Shown in pieces: positions 21,521 through 34,502 of a stretch of DNA of 64,000 nucleotides. This DNA is from Arthrinium phaeospermum (lineage: Eukaryota; Ascomycota; Sordariomycetes; Amphisphaeriales; Apiosporaceae). The notes under the pieces are model-generated. The model was given only the letters and a program-made list of their open reading frames with translations. It made no database searches and was not told the origin of the DNA. Every line of letters starts with the position of its first letter. The first letter of the stretch is position 1. The translations under genes and the position numbers were made by a program. The DNA lies in the NCBI GenBank assembly GCA_006503535.1, contig QYRS01000004.1, forward strand, positions 1,922,001-1,986,000, in the 5' to 3' direction.

Positions 21521-24196
21521 ACCGCGGCGACTCGGTAAGCCTAAGGAAGGTTGGCTGGCTGGGCGATGTCCTCTTAGCGACGATCACATTACATTCGGCT
21601 TCGTATTGTAAGTTTTCAGGCCGTACCAAAGAAGAACTGGCGCATAGGCTATGGAGGCGATACCCCTATCAATACACCACCAGGTACTTCACCGGCTTGA
21701 ATGGTCTACTCACTTCAATGCTCATGATTCCGACTCTGTCTTGCTGGGGACCCGAGAGCTTGGATGTACCATCTAGTGTTGCCATGCAGAAAGACACCGA
21801 GTACGTAGCACTGCTGAGCCAGCCCCTGAACAGGTTCATGTTGAAAAGAAAACGCAGTGACTAAGTGTGAGCAGATAGGGTTAGAACATATATGCACCCT
21901 TAATGAACAGGGTCAACAGAGCAAATGCCCATATCGAGTAGGCTAATCCAACGCCAGCTTGAGTGATGGAGATAAGTAGGAAGTTGAATGCGATTCTAGC
22001 GTCTAATCGTATATAATGGGTTACTCAGTCTTGTTCCCACGACGATCGAGCGTCCTTTCTTATCGAACGGAGCCGATAGTCATTTCATAACTGTATCTTC
22101 TTGATACAACGGGCAGCTCCAACTAGACTCACGTCTCGGTCTTTTAATTTCGCTAGATAGGACATCCGGGCAGTAAATCATTCAACGAGCAGTCGACTAT
22201 ACAATCAGGACTTGCTCGTCATCATTGTCAGAGCCAGCGCCTAGATGTAGATCAGATACGCAGTGTGACACCAATATAGTAGTGGCCACCTTGTTGATGG
22301 ATGGGAGGACGAGATGGCAGGCAGAGAGACAACAGTTGGTAAGAAAAGGTATACGACGACGGCTAGATAAGATGGTGTAGTTTGCCATCATGCAGTGTGC
22401 GATACTCAACAACTGACAACAGCAATCGCCCAATGCCTAAGCGCAACCTATGCTTCTGTATTGCTTGTTAGCCTGGGGAGAAACTGTCTCCCCCAAGATA
22501 CCTGGACTAGCACACAAATCATCAAGGCAATCTTTACCTTCTATCACGTCGGCAACGACCCATGGATCCCATGAGACTGAAGTACAAGAGGCTGGATGGA
22601 CATTTACAGCCCCAGTCAGCAAGTTTTCTTACACACGCATCAAGATAACACATGGCTCGAAAAGACTGTCACAAGAAGACGAATACAGGTAGTGACGACC
22701 GACAATGCTCGTCAGGAGTCTCGACTCAGATCCGGCAACGCAGCCTCGTGCTCGCGTACTCCCACAGTTTCCCTAGGTCCATGGCGAGAAAGGCATCTTA
22801 GGCCATCCACCAAGAGCCAGGTATGTCCTAGAACCACACTTCATCATTTGAAACACGGATAAGGCATTACCGGATCGTTCGTAGAGAACTCGCCGTGATC
22901 AACCTGGAGGCACTCTGTTTAACTACCAGCTCTCGGCGTCAGCATTACTCTCCTTGGGATAAACAGGGTGTCCCTTGAGGATATAAGGTAGTTCCTCGAA
23001 TAAACGGTCGACTGACCCCGTGGGGCGCTGGGATAACGAGGAGTAACCATTGGAGTTGAGGAATAATCAGTGGATTGTGAAGGAACAGCCACCTGGATTA
23101 GATTCGAATGACCACTGGAGAAGCATGGAATACACAGCGAGAGTTGATTACTATGCTACAACACTGTGGTGTTGTCCAAGAGATATCCTTCAAGATAGAT
23201 GGCCCAATACTATACGATACCATAAGCCTTGGTTTGCCATACATAGCACAGCGAGGCGGCGTAGTGGCTGAGCTTGCTTTGTTTATGCGCAGCGCCCGTC
23301 GACTTGTTCCAGGTATACCGAATGCCATTGTGATGGGATCGGTACTCGCCATAAGACGCGCCGGACGTTGGAAAAGCATGGATGGCGCCCCTGCTCAAGG
23401 CGACGACGACGAGTATGGCCATCCCGGCCGGCACAGGCAGAGAGAGCAGCGGCTTCCTTGCAGCGAGTGCATGCGCAAGAGCCACGACCAACGGCGAGAG
23501 GACGTGTAAGTATTTTACCCAGATCGAAACGAGAACAAGCAGTTTCGGAAACTACGGACCGTCTCGGGACGCTTAATCTACAGTCCCGAGGAGCATGGAA
23601 GACATGTTTGTCCAACATGGCACGGGGGGAAAAAAGGTTCATTTCTACCGCGGGATGCCAAAAAGTCGGTGACCGAACTCTATAGGGTGACTGCAGAAGG
23701 GGGGGAAATAAAGGAAAACAAGACGTTTCATCGGCGTGGATCGCACAGTATACCAAAAGTCTGATCGCTGATGTGTAAGCAAAGTACAGGAACAACAGAC
23801 ATGATCGATCGTGTAATGATACTCCGATCAGAAACCCCCGCGGAATTGCCGGGCTGCCATGTCGAGGGGAGAGGAATGGAATGGGATGATGGAATGGCGG
23901 TCAATGTCGTGATCTCATTGGGTGCTGGGTGGGATGTCTATCTCCTTTTGGCGAACCCTTCGCTATCAGCTACATACAGCAAATAAACACGGGAAAGGCA
24001 TGGCGTTGCCCGTTTGGCAACTCGCGCAAGATGGTGTGAGAGGTCATTTGCGATGGATATACTTTCGCGGGAAAGTCCAAGCGAGAACGAGGTGACATGG
24101 TTCGCTCGTGCTGGTGCTACTAGGGAAGATATACAACTCTTTCCCCGGACGGAGGAGTACTGTATCAACAGGGCCATCAATCGCTACACTGACAGA

Positions 24197-24220
24197 TGAT
24201 ACCCTGATACCCTGATACCC
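24197..24220. repeat. 8-bp tandem repeat, three copies
   Basis: GATACCCT occurs twice in tandem, followed by a third copy with one change at its last base. Noncoding. Confidence 0.85.
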
Positions 24221-27200
24221 CGGATGGCAGTTGTTGTTTGGAACCCACTATGATGTCTTACCACGCTGCTTCATGTGCACGGGGCGTGTATTGCATGGTG
24301 CGGAGCGGGAGTAGGTAGGCTTGTGCGTCCTCCTCCTTGCCCCTCCCTCACCATATCCATGTAGCAATAGAGATGTGCGCGTGCTTGATTGTGTATGTGT
24401 GTGTCGACGGTGTAACAAGGGTAGGCGATCTTGGGTGTGCGCCGAGAAGGGCAAGCGCTGATAAGTAAGTATCATCGTTAACACGGGGGGCATGCATCTC
24501 GCGTGCAGATACCCTCCATCAGACAGACATCCCAGGAAAGCGGGGGATGGCAAAGCATAGCATGGGATGGGATGTGATGCAATGGCACACCTTGACATCT
24601 CCTCCCAGTACAGTACCATATAACTATCCTGAAAACAGCAGAAAATGCTCGAGTGCTTGCCCATCTATCTCTGTCTGTCCTAACAGCTTCTTAACAGAGG
24701 ATAGATAACAAATCCACTAACAAGGCAGGGTAGGCAGGGTGTGGACGGGTGAGCGAGCGTGTGACTGACAGAATGATCGCCGGTGGGGGGGGAGGGATCC
24801 CGGTCTTGGATAACGACGACGACGTTGATCCAACTAGTCATCAGCTAGCTAGCTAACCGTAGCATACCGGCGGGGATGGAGGAGAATCCCCCTGCGGACA
24901 GGAGGAAGAGGAAAGTCACGAATGTGTAGAGATAAGCGATGCGAGGGCTGCATCGTGATTACCACCTGGAAGATGTCCGAGTCACCAGAGCAATTGGAGT
25001 ATTTTGATATATACTTAGTAGTCTCGACTCTCGGGACGCGCAGAGTGCGGAGAGCGATTACGGACTTCGACCCTTCTACTGAAATGTGGACTGGGAAAAA
25101 GAACTATTCAGTTTGTCGCATTGGTAGGCTTGGCCCGTATGTATGTCTCACAATCTGGGTAGTTATAAAAGTTTACCTACGCGAAGTGTGAATACGTAAG
25201 TGAGACTCCGGGAGGGTCGTAGGATAATGGGGCAACTACTATAAAAAGCAGCAGGTGAGCTTCAGTTGAAGGTTTTGAAGCTCAGATGTGACTAGGGGTG
25301 GGGGCCATGCGTTCTGCAAAAGAAGTTGGACCTTGATACTAGGTAATAAATTGCTAGAGGAATTGAATTACACAGTTGACACCCATGCCCTTGCGCCAAT
25401 CCCACGCACCCGGTCGATGAAAAGTTTCGCAGCTTGCGGTGGATGATGGGCAGCTTGCTATATCCGCTCCAAGTACAAAACCCTGTCCCTGACTATCCAT
25501 CATCATGAAGTAGGTAGTTCTTATTCAATAGCCGGCGTGCTCGGTCTGCCGAATTGTATTGGCCAGGCCGGGCACGCGCATAAGGCATCTCGTTCGTGCT
25601 TTACCCAGCATCAGACGTGGAGCAAAAAACAAAGTTGCCGGTATTGATAAGAGTTTTGGAGGTTTCACGAAACTGCATGAGCATTGTGAAGTCTTAAGCA
25701 ATTTGGCTAGCCTCAGGCCTGATCGACGTCGTTATTATGTGTAGTTGACAGCTGAAACTAGCTAATCGACGGAGCTATGTAATCCAATCTTCAGCCAAAA
25801 CAGCTTTGGAAAGAAAGAAGCACACGCGCATTGCGGGCATACTGTAGGGCATATGAATAAAAGCACACACGTCACCCGCCTCACGCTCAATTTGAGTTTA
25901 GTCAGTTATAGCCCTATGTCATGCTATCAGGTTTAGCATATTCACTATAAGAAAGAGGGGGGTGGATCATCCAGTACTACTAGGCACAACCAAGCTGGCC
26001 GTCAACCAACAGGCATACACCCGGGCCGCCAGCAAGAGCTTTCAGGAATTCGAGATTGTAGGGTTGGACCCAGCGATTGCAAACCTGATTTTGACCGCAA
26101 CTCTTGTCCCTGGCCAGCGGCCGACGAAGATCACCGAAAAGCATAGAAAGCAACCCGGGCTAGAGTCGGCTTGGGCGGCAATGTCGCAAATCGATCGATT
26201 TGAGGCCATTCGGGGTTCCGATGAGGTAACATGTCGGAACAGGCAGGGGAAAACAGCCAAGCAGCATTCCGTCCAATCCCAGTTGCCAGTGCCAGTGGGG
26301 GAGCCAGGTTCGTGGCTGCTCACGACCTCGTGATGCAAAGCAAAGCTATGCCATACGGAGCGAAACCATTCTCAGCTTTCGCCGCAAGGAGCTCTTCAAT
26401 GCAACAGCAGCAGTCACCTGTCCGGCAAAAGCTTGCGTGTCCGGGCAGCTTCTCCTCTCGCCCGCGGGCCTTCCTCAGCGAATGCAGGACATAATAGTGG
26501 GCCGGGGCCTGGCCGTAGTAGGTGTGCTTGCTGCAAGGCAAAGATAATTGTGGTTTTGCTCCCTGTGGGAGGCATGTGCCGATGGGCAGGAATTTGTACC
26601 CTTCAACTTTCTCGTCGCTAGACCGAAAGGAGTGCTGCCAACACTGGGCTGGACTGCTGCTCAGTTGGAAGGGTAGCCCTCCCAGTCCCACGGAAAATCG
26701 GAAGGGGGCGTTCGTCGGTAGCCACGACGTCGCATTCGGTAGGCAGACAAGCAGGCAGAGGCTGGAGCTGCTGCTACTGCCTGGCGCGCAACAGAGGACG
26801 TGGTCGAGACCGCTCGCTCCTGGCGACGGCGGCATATTTAATGAGGACGGTAACCGCAGCTTTGCGTCTACCTATCCTCTTGTGTCATTTGGCATGGGTA
26901 GGGGGGATGACACGACAGGGTCCTGTAGCCATTGAGCCAGGTTATCGCCGCTCAGCTCCTGAGTCCGAACCGCATATCTCGAGGTTGGGTTGGCTATACC
27001 ACTTGCTACCTCATGCTAGCAGCTCTAGCTCGTCAATGAGAGATGAAACGATTGCTCAACCTTACGGTAGCCAGGGTGATTCGCCGCCAGTCGCTTAAGC
27101 TACTGTGACCAACGCCAATCAATTATACGATACTTGTTGGGCGGGTGCAGCAGGCAGCTTGGGCTTTTAGATGACGGTTCCACCTGGGGCCACGAAGTGG

Positions 27201-28717
27201 AACTGCAATCGCATCTACTGTCGTAGTACAACCCATATAGTATGTACGCCATTAGACAAACCATTTCTGTAAGCGCGGGAAGTGGGATGGGCGCATTAAA
27301 TATATATAGCAATCTCTCAAGGCCCGACTACCTCTTGCAAATGGGTTGGCAGGTTAGCCCCAGGTTCCATCTGGCAACAAGGTAGCTTGCATACTCATGC
27401 CGTGACAGCATGCTCTACTCTACTCCATTACTCAGGACGTTCTCCCTTGGAGTACACAAGCCAGATAGCAAGCATCGTCAACAAAGTTTGCGCTTGATTG
27501 ATTAGTACATGTTGCGCATGCTGGCACGTGAAATAGACGTTGGACTAAGAAACGATTGATGCGCTGAAAGGAAGAAAAAAAAATATGAGATTGGCGGGGT
27601 GAAAGGGATCGTCTGATGGCGAGCGTGAGTAATGGCTAGGTCGATTCGGGGTGTGCTCCAGCTGCAATGTATCTCGAGCGGCTAGTTCCCGGTTGACGCC
27701 CGGCTGGACCCCTTCATTTAGGAAGGGGGGAGGAAAAATAAAAGACCAGCTCCAGTAGCGGTGATGGGTGGAGATCCTACAATATCGCGAAGAAGGACCA
27801 GGGAACCTATCACGATCCACTACGGGACCTCGCCTGTCTCCTCGTTATGCAATTCCCTGGGCCACAAAATAGAACTCCAGCAGAAGCTTGAGAAAAGTAA
27901 AGGGCCAACTGTCAGAGGTAGATCAGCAGATTAGAATACAACGCCGACAAGCGCCGTTCTGCGCTGGCAGCCAGGTTGGCCAGTTGGCATCCCGAGTCCT
28001 GCCAGTGTGGCCCGAGTACGTAACCGCTACCATGACATGGAAATTGCTGTAGAAGGGATTGCCGTGGACTAAAACCCACAGCAATGAGCCAGTACCAGGG
28101 AAAGAGGGAAAGGAACAAACAAAGAAGAAAAAAACCCCGACAACCACCCGTCGATGATTGAGGCCGATGCCCACACTTGAGGCAAATCTTGGCTACTGGT
28201 ATCACTGTCCGGCATCCAGGCCGAAATTCAACGTTTTTCCCCTTGAAGGGGGTTGGATGGGTTCTGGGATGGGGGGTTGCCCGTCAGGAGCCCTACAATT
28301 GGCAGCCTCTCCCTCCTATTATTGAAGCACTGTTCAGTCGAGGGAACCGGCGAGGGCCAGGTGTGAAGGGGTCCTGTCGATCGACTTGGCTGGCTACCGA
28401 CAAGTCGAAAATTGATCACGACAATTTTATCCACCCTCATTTTAGAAGCAAATCTCCAGTCACATGGCGTACGGGCCTACTGCAGGTTAGAGGGAGCTGT
28501 AGCGTCGAAATAAACGTGCCCTAGCGGCCAATAGGGAGCGCTAGTGCAATAGATGCAGCCCGCTGCCCGCCCAGCATGGCATGAAGAAAAACAGGGTAAG
28601 GCCAAGTACATGGACACTGGCTGCTAGTTGGACGACAGCATGTAAGGTGGTGAAATACATATGCCGGTACTTGGCAGTCAACTTGCGAGTACATGCACGT
28701 TGTGCGCAAACGAAACG

Positions 28718-28746
28718 AGCAGCAGCAGCAGCAGCGGCAGCAGCAG
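28718..28746. repeat. CAG-type trinucleotide repeat
   Basis: About nine AGC/CAG units with one GGC interruption, in noncoding sequence. Confidence 0.9.
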
Positions 28747-30242
28747 ACATCCCGTCTCACTGCCTGAATTATCGACACACACATAGAGTAGGTGGTAGGG
28801 CATTCAACCGGATTGTGTGTGTGCCCTCCATTGGCAAGCAGGCTCGCAATCAGGGATGGGTGGCTTATCAATGGCACCCTTAATTAGGCTAGAGCAGCGT
28901 CAGCCTGTCTAATGACTTGACTACTGACTGCATCAATGAGAGAGGGCGACGACTCGGGCGCATCGCCTGTGCTGCAAGAGAAGCAACAGCTTGGCTGCCT
29001 GGGTCGAGGCCATATCGTCGTATCAAGTGTAGTATCAGCAGGCTCTGGTCAGTCAGTCAGCAAGACGACCGATGTTGGAACCCGAGTCAAGCCAACCAAA
29101 CGGACAAGAATATCTTGTTTTATGCGCATCGTCAAGGAACCATGATAAGGTTTCAAGGCCCAAACGGCAACAAGGCAAGGCCGCTAATAATAATGTTCCT
29201 CTGTCGTTTCATTCCATGAGACGGATACATGCCTAGCAGTAAACATAACAGATAGTCGTACCTCTTGGTACCTGGGTCAGCATGTGCATGTGGATGGGCA
29301 GTCATCTACCTAATCTACATACCAAAATCAACGGTTTGCTGATCGCTGCTGCACGCATAAATGCGAAGTACAGCTATTGTGTACGCATGTACTGTATGTA
29401 GGGAAGTAGGTTACCAGCATTCCGCATTCTCGTTCGATCTGTGAGACCTACCTTGCCTGTAGCTTGCTTGCCTGGTCCGTCCGTTCTCTTTCCCACTGCC
29501 ACTCTACCTGCGGCAGCCGGAGGGGGGGCCACATTGCCGTGAACATCACCAGCATCAGGGTAGCTCGATGACAAAGAAGAAGACGGTGAAACACAAGTCC
29601 CCAAGCGACGTTGCTCCTCGTTTCTCCAATCAAAGGGCCCGAAGCATCGATCCCCAGGGCACCTTGTGGCGCATCTTCATGCTTGATCAATTGGGCGTGT
29701 CTGTATTTTTCCCTTTTTTTCCTTTTTTTTTCTTTGTTCGAAAGGAGCCTCTGTTCTCTCGAAGGGAAATAGGAAATAGTAGCGGGCTCGTTATCCCCCT
29801 TTGGCGTCTTGGCTTGCCGCGACCCCTGCTCAGGTTAATGTCGCCGGTGACACTGCTAACGACCTTGTAATTTCTTTTTTGCCCGAGCTGCTTCATTTGA
29901 GTAATTCTGAACTGAAAATCGCAACCGGCACGGACCACACCGCCGCACGATGACCCAGCAACTGCAGGGCCGCTTGTGGGCGCGGTGGGTGTTACTCATG
30001 GGGGGTATTTTTTCCTCCTGCAGCTCATTCTGGAGAGATGGGAGATTGGGACGACGAGAAGGCGGCATTGTGGAGCGTGGAATGGAGGAAGTGCACAACT
30101 AATATATTACTATCTCGAGGCCGATCTGGTTGCGAACCAGACAATAGCGAGATGATCTCAGCCTACCTTGCTCTGGTTGGGCTTGCATCATGGGGTCGGC
30201 TGCGTGGTGGTTCGATGGCAGCATGTAGGCGCATAGTGATTA

Positions 30243-30275
30243 CATGGCATGGCATAGCATGGCATAGCATAGCAT
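30243..30275. repeat. GCATGGCATA tandem repeat
   Basis: A mixed 5-bp/10-bp run of GGCAT, AGCAT units (five to six copies). Noncoding, about 1 kb upstream of the PH-domain gene. Confidence 0.85.
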
Positions 30276-30929
30276 TAGGGGCGGCCCTGCTGCTTCAAAC
30301 CACAAGCTGCTTCTAGCCTTTTGAGTTTTAGTGCAAGCAAGCACCAGCGCAAGCAACGCTGGGCCGACAAACGCTGAACGACCCCCCCTCCATCTCATCC
30401 CAATCTGATGTATCAAAAGTGTGGTGGACGGTGCCTGTCTTGGTCTGCCCTGTCTACCGGCCGGCCTGCCTCTCTCTCTCTCTTGGTCCCATTCTCCCCT
30501 CATCCCTGAGGTACCGTAGGCGCCATACCCTACTCTAATCAGGTGCTGTACCTCCTATAGCCTACATACCTAGCTACAGTCAGGACGTATTCCAATGAAC
30601 GATGGGAACTCCAGAGCCCATCGACCAAATGAATTAATCGAGCCCTCTTGGTCTGTCTGCACCTGCCAGGAGTCCAGTCAAGTCAGTGCAGGACTCAGAA
30701 TGGAGGTGGCATTGGATTGGACTTGAATGGACGACCCACCCCTAACAGCTAAGGACTCCACCTGCAGCACCCCAGTCCCGGTCCAATTACAGAATGGCAT
30801 CGACCCTTGTAGTGGTACTTGCGCTAAGAGGCGAGCTACCCTCCCATGTACATGCCTCCTGGCATCTTTCGCTTGGTCCCGCAAAATAACAGAAAGCTGC
30901 CCTTTACGGTACGCCCTCCTTATTATTGC

Positions 30930-31252
30930 GAGACAGGCAAATAAATAGAAAGCGGCAACACTGACTTTGACGCTTGCACTCTCCCTCCCTCCCTTCTTCA
31001 TTCTACCAATAATCGACTCATTAAAAGTCAAAAGGATCTTCCTTCCCACCCCTCCTTCACTACCCATCTTCTACATCTAACCTCTTTGTTGTGAGTCTGC
31101 TAGGAGTCATCGACAGACATCCCCCAACCAGCATTCACCACATCGAGTACTACTTTGCTTCAGTAGATACTTTGTTGTGTTTCTTTATTTCTCTTGAGAT
31201 ACCCCATTTTCTTGATACCCCATCTCTTTTCACCACAACAACATAATACACA
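30930..31252 (+). promoter_or_regulatory. Promoter and leader of the PH-domain gene
   Basis: A TATA-like AAATAAATAG lies near 30940, a strong T/C tract at 30979-31004, a CCAAT at 31006-31010 and further T/C-rich sequence to the start codon. The ATG context is CACAATGGC, a good Kozak-like site. Together with the Ala/Glu codon bias toward C/G-ending codons this suggests strong expression, an inference only. Confidence 0.55.
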
Positions 31253-33028
31253 ATGGCCGAGATCCAGAAGCCCGTTGAGGTCGTCCCCGAGACCACCCCG
31301 GCCGTCGTCGAGCCCGCTGCCACGGAGTCCGTCCCGGCCGAGACCACTGCCGAGACCGCCGCAGAGCCCGCTGCCGCTGCTGCTGAGACCCCCGCCGCCG
31401 AGACTGCCGTCGAGGAGCCCGCTGCCGCTACTGAGGCTGCTGCCGCCGAGACCACCGAGGCTGCCACCGAGGAGGCTAAGAAGGAGGAGGCGAAGCCCAT
31501 TGAAGAGGGCACCCTCGAGCACAAGGGTGCCGGCGCCGGCTTCCCCAAGTAAGTCACCTTGCTCGCTACTTCGTACCATGGCAAGACAGCGTCGCTAATC
31601 TCAGACATAGGAACCTGATGTTCTCCAAGTACCACTTCTGGTTCGGCAACGACGCTGTCTCCCACGAGAAGCTGGCTGCCTACCTGAAGAGCGAGAAGGC
31701 CACCGAGGTCGGCCACCACGTCGCCTCTTGGGCCACCGAGACCGGCAAGGGTCTCATGTTCTACGGAAAGGAGGCCGACAAGGCCACCCCCCACGGCATC
31801 ATCCCTCTGGTATGTATTATCGTCACTGCTACCGGCCAAGTACGAGACTAACAATCAATAGGCCGATGCCGCTGAGCCCACCACTGAGGGCCAGAACAAG
31901 TTCACCGTCGTTGCCAAGGGCCAGAAGCACGCCTTCAAGGCTGCCAACACTGCCGACCGTGACAACTGGGTCTCCCAGCTGAAGCTCAAGATTGCTGAGG
32001 CCAAGGAGCTTGCCACCACCGTCACCGAGTCCGAGACCTACAAGAAGACCCTCGAGACCCTGAAGCCCACTCCTGCCGCCAAGAAGGAGGAGAAGACCGA
32101 GGCCGCTGAGGAGACTCCCGCTGCCGCTGAGGGTGCCGCCGCTACTGGCGAGACCCCCACTGTCGTCGAGCCTGCTGCCGAGAAGAAGGACGAGAACGCC
32201 AAGGAGGAGCCCAAGCGCCGATCTGCCAGCCGCAAGCGAGCTTCCATCTTCGGCAACCTCCTGGGTGGCAAGAAGGAGGAGAAGGCTGCTACCAACGAGG
32301 AGACTCTCGCTGCCCCTGAGGCCGCTGAGGAGGGTGCCGCCGCCACCGAGACGCCCGCCGTCGTCGAGCCCGCCGCTGAGGGTGCTGCTGCCACTGAGGC
32401 CGCCCCCGCCGCTGAGGAGAAGCCCGTCAAGCCTACCCCCACCAAGCGTGCTAGCCTTTTCGGCAGCCTGTCTTTCGGCAAGAAGCGTGCTGAGACCACT
32501 GAGCCTACTGCCACCACCCCCACCGCCGAGACTGCCCCTGCTACTGAGGCCGCCCCCGTCTCTGAGAACGCCCCCGTGATCCCCGCTGTGGAGACTAGCG
32601 AGCCCCTCTCTACTGAGGTCGCGTCGCCCACTGCTGCCCCCGCTGAGGCCACCGAGGCTGCCGCCACCAACGGCGAGAAGAAGGATGTTAAGAGCGACAA
32701 GCGCAAGTCCAGCCTGCCCTTCAACTTCGGCAAGAAGGATAAGACCGCTACGTCCGAGGATGAGGGTGAGAAGAAGGCCGGCTCGCCTCTGTTCTCCAAG
32801 CTCCGCCAGACTGTCAAGGGCAAGGGCAAGGCCACCGAGAAGCCCGCCGAGAAGACCACCGAGGAGGCTGTCGCTGAGGCCCCTGAGGCCACCGAGGCTA
32901 CCCCTGCTGCTACTGAGGAGAAGCCCGCTGAGGCTGCCGAGGCCGCTGCCGCCCCCGCTGAGGAGAACGCTACTGAGGAGAAGCCCCTGGCCACCTCCGC
33001 TCCCAGCGCCGTTCCCGCTGCCGCTTAG
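31253..33028 (+). CDS. PH-domain Ala/Glu-rich protein (Meu6-like)
   Basis: Exons are 31253-31548, 31611-31809 and 31862-33028 (donors GTAAGT, GTATGT; phases close), 553 residues. The first ~85 residues are almost only Ala, Glu, Thr, Pro and Val. Residues ~100-215 form a pleckstrin-homology-type domain: FSKYHFWFGNDAVSHEKL, a GKGLMFYGKEADKATPHGII strand pair, and DRDNWVSQLKLKIAEAKEL as the C-terminal helix. This layout matches the fungal PH-domain group that includes fission yeast Meu6. The C-terminal ~340 residues are low-complexity Ala/Glu/Pro/Thr, broken by three basic motifs of the form KR-x-S-x-x-FG...GKK (see finding). A phosphoinositide-binding role is inferred from the fold only. Codon bias is strong, and it creates a 318-codon antisense shadow frame at 32038-32994. 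Confidence 0.86.
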
Positions 33029-34502
33029 GAAGGGTTCAAGAAGCGCCTTGCTAGTTAGTAGTCAGCTTGTCCAGAAGCTCCCCAAGCCTTCCGGCAAACC
33101 TGGCTCACCTTCTGGGCCTGGTCCGCGGCAATAGCCTTGGATCTCTTTATGATGTTTTCTAGAGAGTCATACCAATACGTTGGGTTTGGTCGGGATCGGA
33201 TCTGCATTTCCATCGAGATACCCATGTCGAAATTGGTTCCTATACTGATACCCCACCTTTCCTCGTCAATACAACGCCATTGTTCCCTAGCGATTCGAAT
33301 CTTTCGTTGATCTTGGATCATGGTTTGGAGCGATATGCTGGAAAGGTGGCCTGCTTTGATTTATTTTCTTTCGTGGTTTTTGATTTTCCTGAAGTCACCA
33401 GACTTGTTTTGCATGCACCTTGTTGGGACGATGCATACGCCATCTGCTTTTTGCGCAAAATGTTTCCTTTACTCTCTGCTGATACCCAGTATACCCAGTC
33501 GTTTGGACGAAAGATGGACAAAGCAACACAAACCAGCGAAACAAGAAAAAAACACTATGAAAACTCAATTGACGATGGCATGGGAGGTGGACTGGAGGAG
33601 CATATGAAGTCGCATGTCTCCGAATGCAGTTTGCTTGTGTACTCGCCACTAGGGTGCAGTATATAACAACTGAATCATTCTCTAATAGCTAATACAAACG
33701 TTGACATGAATACTTTGCCTTCCATAATGATAATCGTGATTGTCCCTTGCCTGTAATTGTTTTTGCCACGATGTCTGCGCAAGGTATTGGGAAGCCTGTG
33801 ATATACGAATGTGTCTAGTCGTAAATCTAAGACCCTAACCACACCAGTCGAGTGCCTTTCTGGGTCCTATGTCCTTTCGGTGTCTGTTTGACTTGGGAAG
33901 ATGCTCATGCTTAGTAGGAATCTCAGCTCATCCGACTATTATCCCACTTAAGTGCTGGATGGGGGGAATACAGCCTGGGCCTGATGTAGCGTTGGTAATG
34001 GCAGCCGGATTAAAGTCAACATATATAGGCTGCAAGCTATACCGATATAATCAACATCACTTAGGCTGACTATAATCTTGACCGGGGGTATTGACCTTCA
34101 GCAACTCATCCGCGAAAGCGGTGTTGTGCGCGTAGTATTCCAAGACGATGACACGTCTTTCCTCTATGTACTAGTGGTTACGTAGCAAGCAGACATACCA
34201 CAGAACGTATTGCTATTTCGAAGCCTGAGTTCAACTCCATACGCCAGCCCATGCTAAAGCGTGCCCCCCTTATTCTATTTCCCCATCATGCCAGCCAACC
34301 GGCCAGTCGACTGCATCATCGTATTCAAACGCAGACCAAGAGAGAAAACAACCCCCTCCTCCTCTATCTTTTGTTTTGAATATTGAAAGCCTGGAAATAA
34401 CTTTTATACTCTGCAAACATCGTGCAAGAAATCTCAAACCGAACAGATTCGTTATATTGAAGATGCCCAATGTCGTCAGGGGCGAAGGATTAGGTCGATG
34501 CC
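33029..34502. other. Convergent intergenic region, PH-domain gene / APRT
   Basis: About 1.5 kb between stop codons. The 128-codon frame at 33280-33666 opens with TTG and has no motif. Nothing else is supported. Confidence 0.55.

Larger units (their letters stand above)
21521..30929. other. Long gene-free stretch
   Basis: About 9.4 kb in which I can support no gene. Frames are short, many open with GTG or TTG, and none carries a motif or codon bias. Scattered simple repeats occur: an 8-bp triplicate at 24197-24220, a CAG run at 28718-28746 and a GCATGGCATA-type run at 30243-30275. No tRNA A/B box pair, transposon end or AT-rich RIP block was seen. A 133-codon ATG frame at 23108-23509 ends at a GTAAGT and includes a CSEC pair, but nothing else supports it. 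Confidence 0.5.

Noticed and set aside
22960..23090. Possible second copy of the 22-bp minisatellite
   Set aside because: Shares GGATAA/GAATAA words but no consistent period could be aligned by eye; kept only as a remark.
23108..23509. 133-codon ATG frame ending at a GTAAGT, with a CSEC pair
   Set aside because: Suggested a zinc-finger exon, but no second exon with further Cys could be found downstream.
30678..31067. 129-codon minus-strand ATG frame
   Set aside because: Lies antisense to the PH-domain promoter and T/C tract; no motif.
32038..32994. 318-codon minus-strand frame
   Set aside because: Antisense shadow of the PH-domain gene; the Ala/Ser/Val-only composition mirrors the sense strand's Ala/Glu codons.
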